From contig NZ_BAMZ01000022.1 of assembly GCF_000964225.1 (NCBI RefSeq), forward strand, positions 1-64,000: a DNA stretch of 64,000 nucleotides, in the 5' to 3' direction. The position numbers were made by a program, and so were the translations under genes. This DNA comes from Acetobacter syzygii. Its GTDB lineage: Bacteria > Pseudomonadota > Alphaproteobacteria > Acetobacterales > Acetobacteraceae. Positions 17,833 through 26,410 of the stretch are shown one piece after another. The notes beneath the pieces are model-generated. The model was given only the letters and a program-made list of their open reading frames with translations, had not been told where the DNA came from and did no database searches. How positions within the stretch are numbered: position 1 is the stretch's first letter; the number at the start of each line of letters is the position of its first letter.

Positions 17833-19521
17833 TCAGGCTGCTGCTGTGGTTTCCCCCAACTGTGCCAGTGGCTGCATGAGCAGATGGTTGTGGGAATAAT
17901 CAACCGGCACGGCAATCACTACCGGGCCTTCCACATCCATGGCATCACGCAGGGCCTGACGCACCCCATCCTCCGTTGTGGCCGTAATGCCTTTTGCCCC
18001 GCAGGCTTCTGCATATTTTGCAAAATCGATCGGGCCAAAATGCACGCCCGAACCACGGCCGTACTTCTTCTGCTCCTGAATTTCGACCATGTTGTAAGCC
18101 TGATCGATCCAGACCATATGGATCAGGTTGCACTTCAGGCGCACAGCGGTTTCGAGCTCCATGCTCGACATCATGAACCCGCCATCGCCCGAGATGGAAA
18201 CAACTTTTTGCGATGGGTTGACAAGGCTGGCCGCAATGCCCCACGGCAGGCCCACACCCATGGTCTGCTGCCCGTTGCTGATCAGCACCTGACGGGCCCG
18301 GAAGGACAGCAGGTAACGTGCAAGCCAGATATGGAAGGTTCCCATATCCAGGCACAGGGTCATGTCGGGGGTCACAAACTGTTCCAGTTCCCGCACGATC
18401 TGGAGCGGGTGCACGGCACTGTTGCTGCTGCTCCGTGCATCCAGCAGTGCAGTACGGCGGGCTTTTTTGTACCCTTCCAGCACGGCTTCCAGCTCTGGGG
18501 CGCGGGCCAGACCACCTGCCTTGCCCCCCAGCCCTTCCAGCGTCAGGGCAATATCACCAATCAGTTCAATGGCGGGGACAAACGCATTGTCCAGTTCAGC
18601 AGGAACAATGTCGATGTTAATAATCTGCCGCGCGTCGTTAACATTCCACAGCCACGGGTCATATTCGACCGGGTTGTAACCAACGGCTACCACCACATCG
18701 GCTTCATGCAGGAGCTGGTCCCCGTGCTGGTTGCGGAACAGGCCAATACGCCCACCAAACCGGTCCACCAGCTCTTCGGACACAGCCCCTGCGGCCTGAT
18801 ACGTCCCCACCACCGGCACGCCAGTCTGTTTGACAAAAGCGCGCACCGCATCCGCCACATCCGGCCTGCTGGCCAGCATACCCAGCAGCATAACCGGACG
18901 TTTGGCCTTTTTAAGCAATGTGGCGGCTTCGGCCACAACATCCGCCGGAGCACCCCCCATACGCGGAGCCAGCCGGTCGGCCAGAACAGGCGCGCTGGCA
19001 GGCATGGACAACACATCCATGGGGGTGCTGACAAATGCCGCACCGGGGCGACCACTTTCTGCAAAGCGGAAGGCGTTTGCCATCACTTCGGAAATAGCCG
19101 TGGGGGTGGTCAGTTCCACGCTATATTTGGTTACGGGGCGGAAAAGGCTGACCGTATCCATGGTCTGGTGGGTCAGCTTTAGCCGGTCTGCCAGCTTGAC
19201 CGCCCCACCAATAGCCAGAACGGGGTCCCCTTCGGAATTTGCCGTGGCCAGCCCGGTAATAAAGTTGGAAGCACCGGGGCCGGATGTTGCAATGCACACC
19301 CCCGCCTTGCCGGTAATGCGGCCAAGCCCACCGGCAATAAACGCGGCATTCTGCTCATGCCGGGTTACGACGGTTTCGATCGAGGAATCGACCAGCGCAT
19401 CAAACAACCGGTCCACCTTGGCACCGGGAATACCGAACACGTGGGTAATCCCATGTGCTTCCAGATTTTTGACAATAAGCTCCGCACCGCATTGTGCAGT
19501 GGTGTCTGCCATTTTGGTCAT
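17833..19521 (-). CDS. alsS: Acetolactate synthase, catabolic AlsS type
   Basis: A 562-residue ThDP enzyme condensing two pyruvates to 2-acetolactate. E56 (TRHEQNAAF) is the ThDP-activating Glu, and the ThDP/Mg motif SISGDGGFMMSS ... WIDQAYN lies near 440-475. Length, and pairing with alsD with no small regulatory subunit nearby, fit the FAD-independent catabolic enzyme of acetoin synthesis rather than IlvB. Start at ATG 19521 (MTKMADTTAQ) is favoured; ATG 19512 is an alternative. It follows alsD by 95 bases on the same strand. Confidence 0.9.
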   Translation of the reverse strand: MTKMADTTAQCGAELIVKNLEAHGITHVFGIPGAKVDRLFDALVDSSIETVVTRHEQNAAFIAGGLGRITGKAGVCIATSGPGASNFITGLATANSEGDPVLAIGGAVKLADRLKLTHQTMDTVSLFRPVTKYSVELTTPTAISEVMANAFRFAESGRPGAAFVSTPMDVLSMPASAPVLADRLAPRMGGAPADVVAEAATLLKKAKRPVMLLGMLASRPDVADAVRAFVKQTGVPVVGTYQAAGAVSEELVDRFGGRIGLFRNQHGDQLLHEADVVVAVGYNPVEYDPWLWNVNDARQIINIDIVPAELDNAFVPAIELIGDIALTLEGLGGKAGGLARAPELEAVLEGYKKARRTALLDARSSSNSAVHPLQIVRELEQFVTPDMTLCLDMGTFHIWLARYLLSFRARQVLISNGQQTMGVGLPWGIAASLVNPSQKVVSISGDGGFMMSSMELETAVRLKCNLIHMVWIDQAYNMVEIQEQKKYGRGSGVHFGPIDFAKYAEACGAKGITATTEDGVRQALRDAMDVEGPVVIAVPVDYSHNHLLMQPLAQLGETTAAA

Positions 19522-19616
19522 TGTAGAAAAAACCCCAAGCAAGGCAGGGCTGCCGGGAAAAAGACGCGCAGCAGCCCCAGGCCATTCAAAAAAACACGGA
19601 TCAGCCGAAAAGAGTT

Positions 19617-20399
19617 TTAGCCGCCTTCAGCAATGCGAATGGCTTCACTCAGGCTTTCGGGGTTCAGGTTGGCCTGCGCAAACTGCTTTGTGCGCGGCAA
19701 CTGAACCTGAAGGTCGGAAATTGTTGCAACTTCCAGCACACCCTTAACAATTTTGTATTCGGTTACGTGCCCGCCCCGCTTATGATCCTCAGAGAGGAAG
19801 TGCAGATGGTAACCTGCCACGTTAACACCCTGCATATAAACCGGGGTGCGGAAGCCGATCATGGTGCCGGTAACCGATTCCATCGTAAAGGTTGGCTGTT
19901 TTTTAACCACTTCAAGCATATGGGGGTACGGTTTGCACTGGCAGAACACCGTGCGCGTATCCACCCGCTCAAACAGGCCGGTAAAGCGCACTGCACCAAA
20001 CAGGTTGGGGTTGCCCAGCAGGTGGTCTACCAGCTCTTCAAAACTTTCCTTGTCCTTGGGGGTATCGACCGTCACATTTTTTTCGGGTTCAAAATACGTC
20101 ACACAGGCAAAGGGAGTTTTAAGCGAGCCGGGCACTTCTGCCGCCAGCCCTTCCGCACGGAACTGGCGCACAACACCATCCGTTACAATCATTTCCCCAT
20201 CGAGGGAATTAAAGGTGCCAAGACCAAAGTTACCATGCTGGAGCAGTTCATCCAGCGTGGTTTCCCCATCGTACACCGCATCAAGCAAGGCGGCCATGGT
20301 GGAGGTCTGGTACAGGCGGTTCACCAGAGGCCGACCGACAACGCCATTCCCCAAAGCGGAAGACCGTAGGTCTATGTCCGCCACCGGCTGCTTTACCAT
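19617..20399 (-). CDS. alsD: Alpha-acetolactate decarboxylase
   Basis: A 260-residue AlsD/BudA converting 2-acetolactate to acetoin and CO2. Metal-binding histidines are present in GYHLHFLSEDHKRGGHV near residues 195-211, and the domain ends with the usual VQLPRTKQF. Start at ATG 20399 has GGAGAG seven bases upstream; a longer frame to 20420 lacks a site. With alsS it routes pyruvate to neutral acetoin, a known overflow product of acetic acid bacteria on lactate. Confidence 0.92.
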   Translation of the reverse strand: MVKQPVADIDLRSSALGNGVVGRPLVNRLYQTSTMAALLDAVYDGETTLDELLQHGNFGLGTFNSLDGEMIVTDGVVRQFRAEGLAAEVPGSLKTPFACVTYFEPEKNVTVDTPKDKESFEELVDHLLGNPNLFGAVRFTGLFERVDTRTVFCQCKPYPHMLEVVKKQPTFTMESVTGTMIGFRTPVYMQGVNVAGYHLHFLSEDHKRGGHVTEYKIVKGVLEVATISDLQVQLPRTKQFAQANLNPESLSEAIRIAEGG

Positions 20400-20447
20400 G
20401 ATACGCTCTCCTTCAAACACAAACGGGTCCAGATCATCTGACGCAGA

Positions 20448-20523
20448 TGTTATAACGGCTTGAAGCAGTCTTCCAATATATCTTGGCGGTGTTATCCATA
20501 TCGGATATATATGGGTTATGGAT
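20448..20523. promoter_or_regulatory. alsD/LysR divergent promoter with nested palindromes
   Basis: The 118-bp gap holds GTTATAAC (20448-20455), then two nested inverted repeats: CCATAT (20496-20501) / ATATGG (20509-20514) and ATCCATA (20494-20500) / TATGGAT (20517-20523). The outer right arm covers the LysR start codon at 20518, which would suit autorepression. This is the expected place for an AlsR-like binding site. Confidence 0.5.
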
Positions 20524-21450
20524 ATCCGACACCTCCGTTATTTTGTAACCGTAGCCGAGCATGGCAGCATTACCCGTGCTGCCGAAGCCCTGGGCATGGA
20601 ACAGCCCCCCCTGAGCCAGCAGATCCGGCAACTGGAGAAAAACCTTGGTGTGGTGCTGTTTGAACGGCTGACGCGGGGCGTTAAACTGACCGATATTGGC
20701 GCCATGCTGCTCCCCCGCGCCAAAACCATACTCGACCTTCAGACCCAGTTCCTCTCAACCGCGCAAGGGCTGGCACGGGGCGAAATGGGGCATATCCGCT
20801 TGGGGCTTGCCGGGGCAGTATCGCTGTTGCCGGTTATCCCGTTCACGATCCGTCGTTTTCGGGAAATGGCACCCGATGTCACTATTTTTCTGGAAGAGAG
20901 CAACACGCCCTCACTCTGTACGGCGCTGCATGAACCCAGTGTGGATATAGCCATTGTCCGCCCCCCCGTGCCCGACCCGGTGCGGCTTTCGGTTTTTCAT
21001 CTACTGGATGAACCCACGGTTATTGCCCTCCCACGCGGCCATCAGCTTGCAGATACGCCGGTGATCAGTCTGGATATGGTGGCACAGGACCCGTTGATCA
21101 TCTTCCCGCGGGAACTGGGGCCGGGTTTTCATGATGCCATACTTTCGGCCTATCAGGTTGCGGGAGTTACGCCGGTTATGGGGCAGCAGGCCCCACAGAT
21201 TGCCGGGACCATTCCTCTGGTTGCCGCAGGGCTTGGGGTTTCGGTTGTTCCGCGTTCACTCAGCCAGATCCATGCTGGCGGGGTTACCTTCCATACCATA
21301 AGCGAGCCTGCCCCCCGTGCAACGCTGGCTGTTGCCATACGTGCAGGGCAGAACATGCCACTGGTCACACGCTTTGCCGCAGTCCTGCGCACAGCCTGCC
21401 GCAAATGGACAAACCGCCAGCCGGAACAGGACTTTTTTGATCTGGAATAA
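20518..21450 (+). CDS. LysR-family regulator divergent from alsDS (AlsR-like)
   Basis: A 310-residue LysR regulator. The N-terminal helix-turn-helix spans about residues 1-60 (MDIRHLRYFVTVAEHGSITRAA is the start region), followed by a substrate-binding effector domain. Divergent placement from alsD suggests control of acetoin synthesis, as AlsR does in Bacillus in response to acetate. Identity with AlsR is inferred from position, not from specific residues. Confidence 0.82.
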   Translation: MDIRHLRYFVTVAEHGSITRAAEALGMEQPPLSQQIRQLEKNLGVVLFERLTRGVKLTDIGAMLLPRAKTILDLQTQFLSTAQGLARGEMGHIRLGLAGAVSLLPVIPFTIRRFREMAPDVTIFLEESNTPSLCTALHEPSVDIAIVRPPVPDPVRLSVFHLLDEPTVIALPRGHQLADTPVISLDMVAQDPLIIFPRELGPGFHDAILSAYQVAGVTPVMGQQAPQIAGTIPLVAAGLGVSVVPRSLSQIHAGGVTFHTISEPAPRATLAVAIRAGQNMPLVTRFAAVLRTACRKWTNRQPEQDFFDLE

Positions 21451-21472
21451 TCCGACTGTTACAAAGACTGGT

Positions 21473-21934
21473 CTAAAAACTGTATTCCTTGGCCTCCGCC
21501 ACGGACCTGACCACAAAAAAAGTGCGCGTCTGCCGCACAGATGGCAGGGTGCTCAGCACATCCGCATGGAACTGGTCAAAATGCTCCATATCCCTGACAC
21601 GGATTTTTAAAAAATAATCAAAATCCCCGGCCACAAGGTAGCAGTCCAGCACAAGGGGCTGGTCCGCCATGGCTGCTTCAAACAGGGCAAAGCTGTCTGG
21701 TGTGCGCTCCAGCACAATCCCCACCAGCACCAGCATGCCCAAGCCGACCCGGCTGGCGTTTACCGTGGCCCTTACGGAGGAAATATATCCTTCATCAAAC
21801 AAACGCTGCACCCGGCGGTGGCAGGTCGCGGGGCTGACCTGCACCTTGTCCGCCAGTTCCGCGTTGTGCATACGCCCGTTATTCTGCAACAGGCGCAAAA
21901 TCTGCCGGTCCGTTTTATCCAGACAGTCTTCCAT
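21473..21934 (-). CDS. Lrp/AsnC-family regulator
   Basis: A 153-residue Lrp/AsnC protein. Residues 5-55 hold the winged HTH (LDKTDRQILRLLQNNGRM ... SPATCHRRVQRL), and the rest is the RAM/AsnC ligand-binding domain ending in a short beta segment (RTFFVVRSVAEAKEY). ATG 21934 is preferred, with GGAG 11 bases upstream; GTG 21946 would add four residues. It is divergent from the amino-acid permease across about 380 bp, so that transporter is its likely target. Confidence 0.85.
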   Translation of the reverse strand: MEDCLDKTDRQILRLLQNNGRMHNAELADKVQVSPATCHRRVQRLFDEGYISSVRATVNASRVGLGMLVLVGIVLERTPDSFALFEAAMADQPLVLDCYLVAGDFDYFLKIRVRDMEHFDQFHADVLSTLPSVRQTRTFFVVRSVAEAKEYSF

Positions 21935-22314
21935 AAAATCCGGCACTCCAATTACCCAAATATCTGAAATTTTGTTATTTGTTTTTGTTCAAAAAAGAAA
22001 TATTCCCTCACAACCTCCCTTTTTTATGGAAGAAGGTCTGTCTGCTTGGCTCTTCCAGCATTTCATAATCACATCTGGGTGCACAAGTGCAAAAATACCC
22101 GGACTCGTGCGGTCTGGTCATACTGGGAGAGCAATAAAATTATTTGCCGCTCAGCGCGTATTTTGGTTAATTTTATATAAGTTACAAAAGGACTTACATA
22201 CCATCCGATTTATTGCGATTCCGGAACTGCCCATATCACTCTCAAAGCAACCGGTTCCATAACGAAACAAATCGACAGATCCCGTTCCCGCTGCCGATAC
22301 GGAGACAGAAAACT
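21935..22314. other. 380-bp divergent region between lrp-like gene and permease
   Basis: The region is AT-rich and contains no supported gene. Long A/T tracts near 21960-22010 and 22130-22195 are the kind of DNA bound by Lrp proteins. A small perfect inverted repeat TGCAC-AA-GTGCA lies at 22080-22091. No clear -35/-10 pair stands out. Confidence 0.4.
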
Positions 22315-23793
22315 TTGAGCATCATCCCTCCTTCCCCATCCGATGCCCCGTCCGGTCAAACGGCGGAAGGCTACCGGCAAGGTCTGGGTAAACGACAGAT
22401 CCAGATGATTTCCGTTGGTGGGGCCATTGGTACCGGCCTTTTTCTGGGAGCTGGCAGCCGGTTGCAGGCGGTGGGGCCATCCCTCGCTATTGTTTATCTG
22501 GTCTGCGGTGTTTTTTCCTTTCTTATGCTCCGCGCTCTGGGGGAACTGGTCATGTACCGCCCCACAAGCGGGAGCTTTGTCTCCTACGCGCAGGAGTTTC
22601 TGGGCGATAAGGCCTCCTACGTTGCCGGGGCGCTCTCGTTCTTCAGTTGGGCCATGACAGGCATTGTCGATATTACCGCCGTGGCTCTTTACATGCATTT
22701 CTGGGGTGTTTTTGCCTCCGTGCCGCAATGGGCAATGGCGCTTATGGCTCTGGTGGTCATTACCTGCATGAACCTGATTGGCGTTAAATGGTTTGGGGAG
22801 ATGGAATTCTGGTTCTCCCTTATCAAAGTTGCAGCGCTGCTGATTTTTCTGATCGTGGGAACGGCCATTCTGGGCCTGCGCGTGCCAGTGGACGGGCACG
22901 CCACAGGCTTGCAGCTCATTACCGAGCATGGCGGCCTTTTTCCGCACGGCATGTTACCCGCCCTTGTGCTTATTCAGGGCGTAGTATTTGCCTATTACGG
23001 GATTGAGATGATCGGTACCGCCGCGGGTGAGTGCAGGAATGTGCGCGAAATTCTGCCCGCCGCCATTAACAACGTGATCTGGCGGATTATGATTTTTTAT
23101 GTCGGCACGGTCACTCTTCTGGTCATGCTGCTGCCATGGTCATCCTATCAGGCCGGTGTAAGCCCGTTTGTCACCTTCTTCTCCCGTCTTGGGGTGCCGG
23201 GCACGGATTCGCTCATGAACATGGTGGTCCTGACCGCCGCCCTTTCCAGCCTGAACTCCGGCCTGTATTCCACCGGGCGTGTGTTGCGCGCTCTGGCCCT
23301 GAACGGCACAGCCCCACGTTATCTGGCCCATATGAACAAACAGGCCGTGCCAGCTGCGGCCATTTTAACAACCGTGGCCATTTATCTGATTGGGGTCGTG
23401 CTGAACTACCTTCTGCCTTCCCAGATTTTTGAGATTGTTCTTAACATGGCTTCGGTCGGCATTGTCAGCACATGGTGCTTTATCCTGCTCTGCCAGATCA
23501 AACTGCGGCAGGCCATTCGCGCAGGGCGCATTGCCCCCACGGGTTTTGCCATGCCTGGCGCTCCCATTACGGCGTGGCTGACCATAGCCTTTTTTATCAG
23601 CATTCTCGTTCTTATGCTGTTTGACTACCCTACGGGCACCTATTCCATTATGGCCATTCCCGCATTGGCAGCACTCCTGTTTGTCGGCTGGAAGGCCGCA
23701 AGCCATACCCCGCTGCATGTAGTACCCCAGACCATACCGTCCGCCGAATTAACCGATGATGCCGATTTTACGACCCCACAGGACAAGAGCTGA
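22315..23793 (+). CDS. Amino-acid permease, APC family (CycA/AnsP-like)
   Basis: A 492-residue, twelve-helix APC transporter. The first helix has the signature GGAIGTGLFLGAG, and the sequence follows E. coli CycA (D-Ala/D-Ser/Gly) closely in places: a TGIVDITAVALY block at the site of CycA TGMADVVAITAY, FGEMEFWF, and ALSSLNSGLYSTGR. Specificity within the CycA/AnsP/ProY group is not decided. The frame is open from 22213, but TTG 22315 with GGAGAC eight bases upstream is the best start because the longer N-terminus lacks membrane-protein character. Divergent Lrp-type regulator upstream. Confidence 0.85.
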   Translation: MSIIPPSPSDAPSGQTAEGYRQGLGKRQIQMISVGGAIGTGLFLGAGSRLQAVGPSLAIVYLVCGVFSFLMLRALGELVMYRPTSGSFVSYAQEFLGDKASYVAGALSFFSWAMTGIVDITAVALYMHFWGVFASVPQWAMALMALVVITCMNLIGVKWFGEMEFWFSLIKVAALLIFLIVGTAILGLRVPVDGHATGLQLITEHGGLFPHGMLPALVLIQGVVFAYYGIEMIGTAAGECRNVREILPAAINNVIWRIMIFYVGTVTLLVMLLPWSSYQAGVSPFVTFFSRLGVPGTDSLMNMVVLTAALSSLNSGLYSTGRVLRALALNGTAPRYLAHMNKQAVPAAAILTTVAIYLIGVVLNYLLPSQIFEIVLNMASVGIVSTWCFILLCQIKLRQAIRAGRIAPTGFAMPGAPITAWLTIAFFISILVLMLFDYPTGTYSIMAIPALAALLFVGWKAASHTPLHVVPQTIPSAELTDDADFTTPQDKS

Positions 23794-23857
23794 ACACCCC
23801 CATTCCTTTACCGTTACCTGCGCACGCCAGACAGACCCGTGCGCCGCCTCCACAATA

Positions 23858-23890
23858 AAAAAGGGGAGCCACAGGTTGGCTCCCCTTTTT
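23858..23890 (+). terminator. Bidirectional intrinsic terminator
   Basis: AAAAAGGGGAGCC (23858-23870) and GGCTCCCCTTTTT (23878-23890) are perfectly complementary over 13 bp with a 7-base loop. It separates the plus-strand permease from the minus-strand RcnB-like gene and can serve both. Confidence 0.93.
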
Positions 23891-23905
23891 GTTTGACCGC
23901 TCGGC

Positions 23906-24454
23906 TTAATAGCCCGGCGGGTATGGTGCAGGCACTGGTGTTGGCACTGGCACAACCGGATAGGCCCCATACGCCGGGTAAGGTGTTGCCACCGGGTACG
24001 GTACGGCGGGATAAGCCCCACCCGTAATCACATTGGAGATAATCCCCGTTGCAACAGCGGCCAGCAAAAAGCTGCCACCATAGCTAATCCAGCGGTAACC
24101 CGGCGGTGGGGCATAGAGGCCACGGTAACCGCGCCAGTTATCGACAAAAATGCCACCACCATCGTATCGGTCGCCCCGACGCCACATGCCGCCACGCGGG
24201 CCACCGCCGCCGCCACCGCGCCAGCCACCGGGACCACCACCCGGCCCACCATGAAAACCACCATGGCCACCACCGCCCGGCCCGCGGCCCGGACCACCGC
24301 CGGGGCCTCCACCGGGCCCTCCCGGGCCACCACCATGGCCTCCGGGGCCGCCGCCGGGGCCACCGGGACCACGCTGTGCATGGGCCGCAAGGGGTGCCGC
24401 AGCCAGAAGCAGCCCCATAAGAAACGCCATTGAACGCTTTGTTTTGAAGATCAT
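23906..24454 (-). CDS. Gly-rich secreted protein with RcnB-type C-terminal domain
   Basis: A 182-residue exported protein. Signal peptide at 1-27 (MIFKTKRSM ... AAHAQ); residues 28-95 are an extreme Gly/Pro/His low-complexity tract (repeats of GPGG, GGGPGG); residues 115-150 carry an RcnB-like segment (LYAPPPGYRWISYGGSFLLAAVA is its core region); the tail is Pro/Tyr/Val-rich. RcnB proteins are periplasmic factors linked to nickel/cobalt homeostasis, but the family is broad. ATG 24454 has AAGGAG upstream. Alternatively it is simply a structural Gly-rich envelope protein. Confidence 0.7.
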   Translation of the reverse strand: MIFKTKRSMAFLMGLLLAAAPLAAHAQRGPGGPGGGPGGHGGGPGGPGGGPGGGPGRGPGGGGHGGFHGGPGGGPGGWRGGGGGGPRGGMWRRGDRYDGGGIFVDNWRGYRGLYAPPPGYRWISYGGSFLLAAVATGIISNVITGGAYPAVPYPVATPYPAYGAYPVVPVPTPVPAPYPPGY

Positions 24455-24538
24455 CGTCAATCTCCTTCCCTTTTCTGCCATTGAGCATAGCATGATGTGG
24501 CGGAAATTTGGCGATATGAAAGCCAGATGGCGTCAGCC

Positions 24539-24997
24539 CTAATCGGGCCTGCCTGCACGGTGGTAAGGATGACCCGCCGCAATGGCCTGTGCACGGTATA
24601 TCTGCTCAACCAGCATAATCCGCACCAGCATGTGCGGCCATGTGAGCGTACCAAAGGATAAAGTTGCCCCCGCCCGTTGCAGAACGGAGGCATCCAGCCC
24701 TTCCGCCCCACCAATAACAAAGCATGGTATGCGGCCCGCATCCTGCCAACCGGCAAGGGTCGCGGCAAAATCCACGCTGCTATAGGTGCGGCCGCCCTCA
24801 TCCAGCGCGACAACAAGGCTCTGGGCCGGGCAGGCCGCCAAAATGGCCTGGGCTTCGCGCCGTTTGATCTCATCAGGGCTGCCGCGCCCGTCAGGCAGTT
24901 CCACAATATCCAATGCGGGTCGCAGGCGTTTGAGGTACCGCTCAACCAGCGCCCGCTCGGACTTGTCCTTCATGCGCCCTACTGCAACCAGCCTCAT
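24539..24997 (-). CDS. rlmH: 23S rRNA pseudouridine-1915 N3-methyltransferase RlmH
   Basis: A 152-residue SPOUT-class methyltransferase of normal RlmH length. It methylates pseudouridine 1915 in helix 69 of 23S rRNA. The SAM-binding knot carries FVIGGAEGLD near 94-103 and LSFGTLTWPHMLVRIMLVEQIYRA near 112-135. It follows rsfS, the usual rsfS-rlmH pairing in bacteria. Confidence 0.95.
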   Translation of the reverse strand: MRLVAVGRMKDKSERALVERYLKRLRPALDIVELPDGRGSPDEIKRREAQAILAACPAQSLVVALDEGGRTYSSVDFAATLAGWQDAGRIPCFVIGGAEGLDASVLQRAGATLSFGTLTWPHMLVRIMLVEQIYRAQAIAAGHPYHRAGRPD

Positions 24998-25047
24998 ATC
25001 AGGCTCCCGCAGCAGGACACTGTATGTTGTAAACCAGACACCGGCAC

Positions 25048-25596
25048 TTACAGACGGGTTACGCCGTCTTCGTTGCTTTCATCCAGTTCCGCACCCCACA
25101 TTTTTTCCAGACCGTAAAGGGCGCGGGCTTCGGGTTTGAACAGGTGGACCACAATATCCCCCGTGTCCAGCAGAACCCAGTCGGAGCCATTAGCCCCTTC
25201 GACCAGAACGCGTTTGATACCAATATCGCGCAGTTTACGCTCAATATGCTGGGCCATGGCGGCAATCTGGCGGTCGGCCAGACCTGTGGCAATCACCATC
25301 CGGTCCGCAAAGGAGGCACGGCCAGCAAGGTCAATGACCACCAGATCCTCAGCCTTGTCATCTTCCAGACTGGTGGTGATGATCGTCAGCGACTGTTCCA
25401 GCAGATCGGGGTCCACCGTTTCGCGCTTGGTGCGTGTTTTGGGGCCAGCGGCGGCAGCTTTTTTGCGGACGGAACCCGGTGCCGCAGCAGCTCCGGGAAC
25501 AGTAGCGGCGCGGGCGGAGGCAGCACGGCCCCCACGAGCGGAAGCCGTGGACGGGCGGGTGCGTGCCGGCGTCTCGGCGGGTGGCTTGGTGGTTAT
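25048..25596 (-). CDS. rsfS: Ribosomal silencing factor RsfS, probable ATA start
   Basis: The RsfS (Iojap/DUF143) domain occupies the last ~122 residues (EDLVVIDLAGRASFADRM; ANGSDWVLLDTGDIVVHLF). RsfS binds L14 and blocks subunit joining in starvation. The first conventional in-frame start is GTG 25416, with no ribosome site. The frame stays open upstream for 60 more codons, Ala/Arg/Lys-rich, to an ATA at 25596 with AGGAG seven bases before it. That ATA overlaps the nadD TAA (CATAACC), exactly where relatives would have an ATGA overlap. I place the start at ATA on these grounds; GTG 25416 is the fallback. Confidence 0.72.
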   Translation of the reverse strand: MTTKPPAETPARTRPSTASARGGRAASARAATVPGAAAAPGSVRKKAAAAGPKTRTKRETVDPDLLEQSLTIITTSLEDDKAEDLVVIDLAGRASFADRMVIATGLADRQIAAMAQHIERKLRDIGIKRVLVEGANGSDWVLLDTGDIVVHLFKPEARALYGLEKMWGAELDESNEDGVTRL

Positions 25597-26279
25597 GACC
25601 GTTCTCCTGAAACTAAATATCTTTGTCGGGTGGCAGGCTGATCCGTGGTGGCGTCAAACCCGCCCCGCTGACGAATGGCTGTTGCAGATATACTGTTTTG
25701 TACCCCCGGAAGGAAAGCCCAAGCTGGGGGAGAAAGTGTTGCAAGCGTTGCAGCCCGCCGTGCGGGAATGCGCCAGCGGGCCAGATACTGCGCCGCCAAC
25801 CCACCCAAAGCCCTCACATTCTGCCCCGGACGGGGGAAAACCGCAAAGGGGACCTGCCTTACCAGCGCCTGCCAGTTTTTCCAGCGTGGCAGACTTACCA
25901 GACCATCCGCCCCCATCAGCCATACAAACCGCACATGGGGAAAGCGGGCCTTAAGCCGGGCCAGCGTATCCACCGTGTAACGGGTACCGAGTCGGGCTTC
26001 CAGATCCGTGGCAATCACATGCCGCCCATCCGCCAGTTGGCGGGCTGTTGCCAGACGGGTGGCAAAAGAGGCCATATCCCGCCCCGCCTTGAGCGGATTC
26101 CCGGGTGAGACCATAAGCCACACCTGATCAAGCCGTAATTCCCGCAAAGCCCGGAGGGCAATCGCCTGATGCCATTTGTGGGCCGGGTTAAAAGACCCCC
26201 CCAGCAGGCCAATGCGGCCACGGCGGTTATCCCCCCATGTGGGAATACCAAACGCGTGGGCCTGCCTGTGCGGCCCCAT
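25593..26279 (-). CDS. nadD: Nicotinate-nucleotide adenylyltransferase with altered HxGH motif
   Basis: A 228-residue NadD (from ATG 26279), joining nicotinate mononucleotide and ATP to give deamido-NAD. The core starts GRIGLLGGSFNPAH, with MVSPGNPLK, the LMGADGL block and a late SISATAIRQR segment, all family hallmarks. The nucleotidyltransferase HxGH motif reads HKWH: Trp (TGG) stands where Gly is nearly invariant. The frame is open to 26570, and ATGs at 26378 or 26372 would add 31-33 residues, but none has a good ribosome site. It sits between proA and rsfS. Confidence 0.85.
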   Translation of the reverse strand: MGPHRQAHAFGIPTWGDNRRGRIGLLGGSFNPAHKWHQAIALRALRELRLDQVWLMVSPGNPLKAGRDMASFATRLATARQLADGRHVIATDLEARLGTRYTVDTLARLKARFPHVRFVWLMGADGLVSLPRWKNWQALVRQVPFAVFPRPGQNVRALGGLAAQYLARWRIPARRAATLATLSPPAWAFLPGVQNSISATAIRQRGGFDATTDQPATRQRYLVSGERS

Positions 26280-26410
26280 ACCCTGCACGTGCCCATGACC
26301 GGGCAAGGGAACATGCCCCCCCACATCCGGACCATGCGCACCCCGCAGGCGGCCTGCCTGCACATCACCCATAAGCATGGGGGCAATACGCGGGATGGGG
26401 CAAGGCGGGG

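Noticed and set aside
24180-24370. Dense GC-rich repeats that could be taken for a repeat array
   Set aside because: They encode the Gly/Pro/His-rich tract of an exported protein with an intact frame; spacing is irregular and there are no spacers, so it is not CRISPR.
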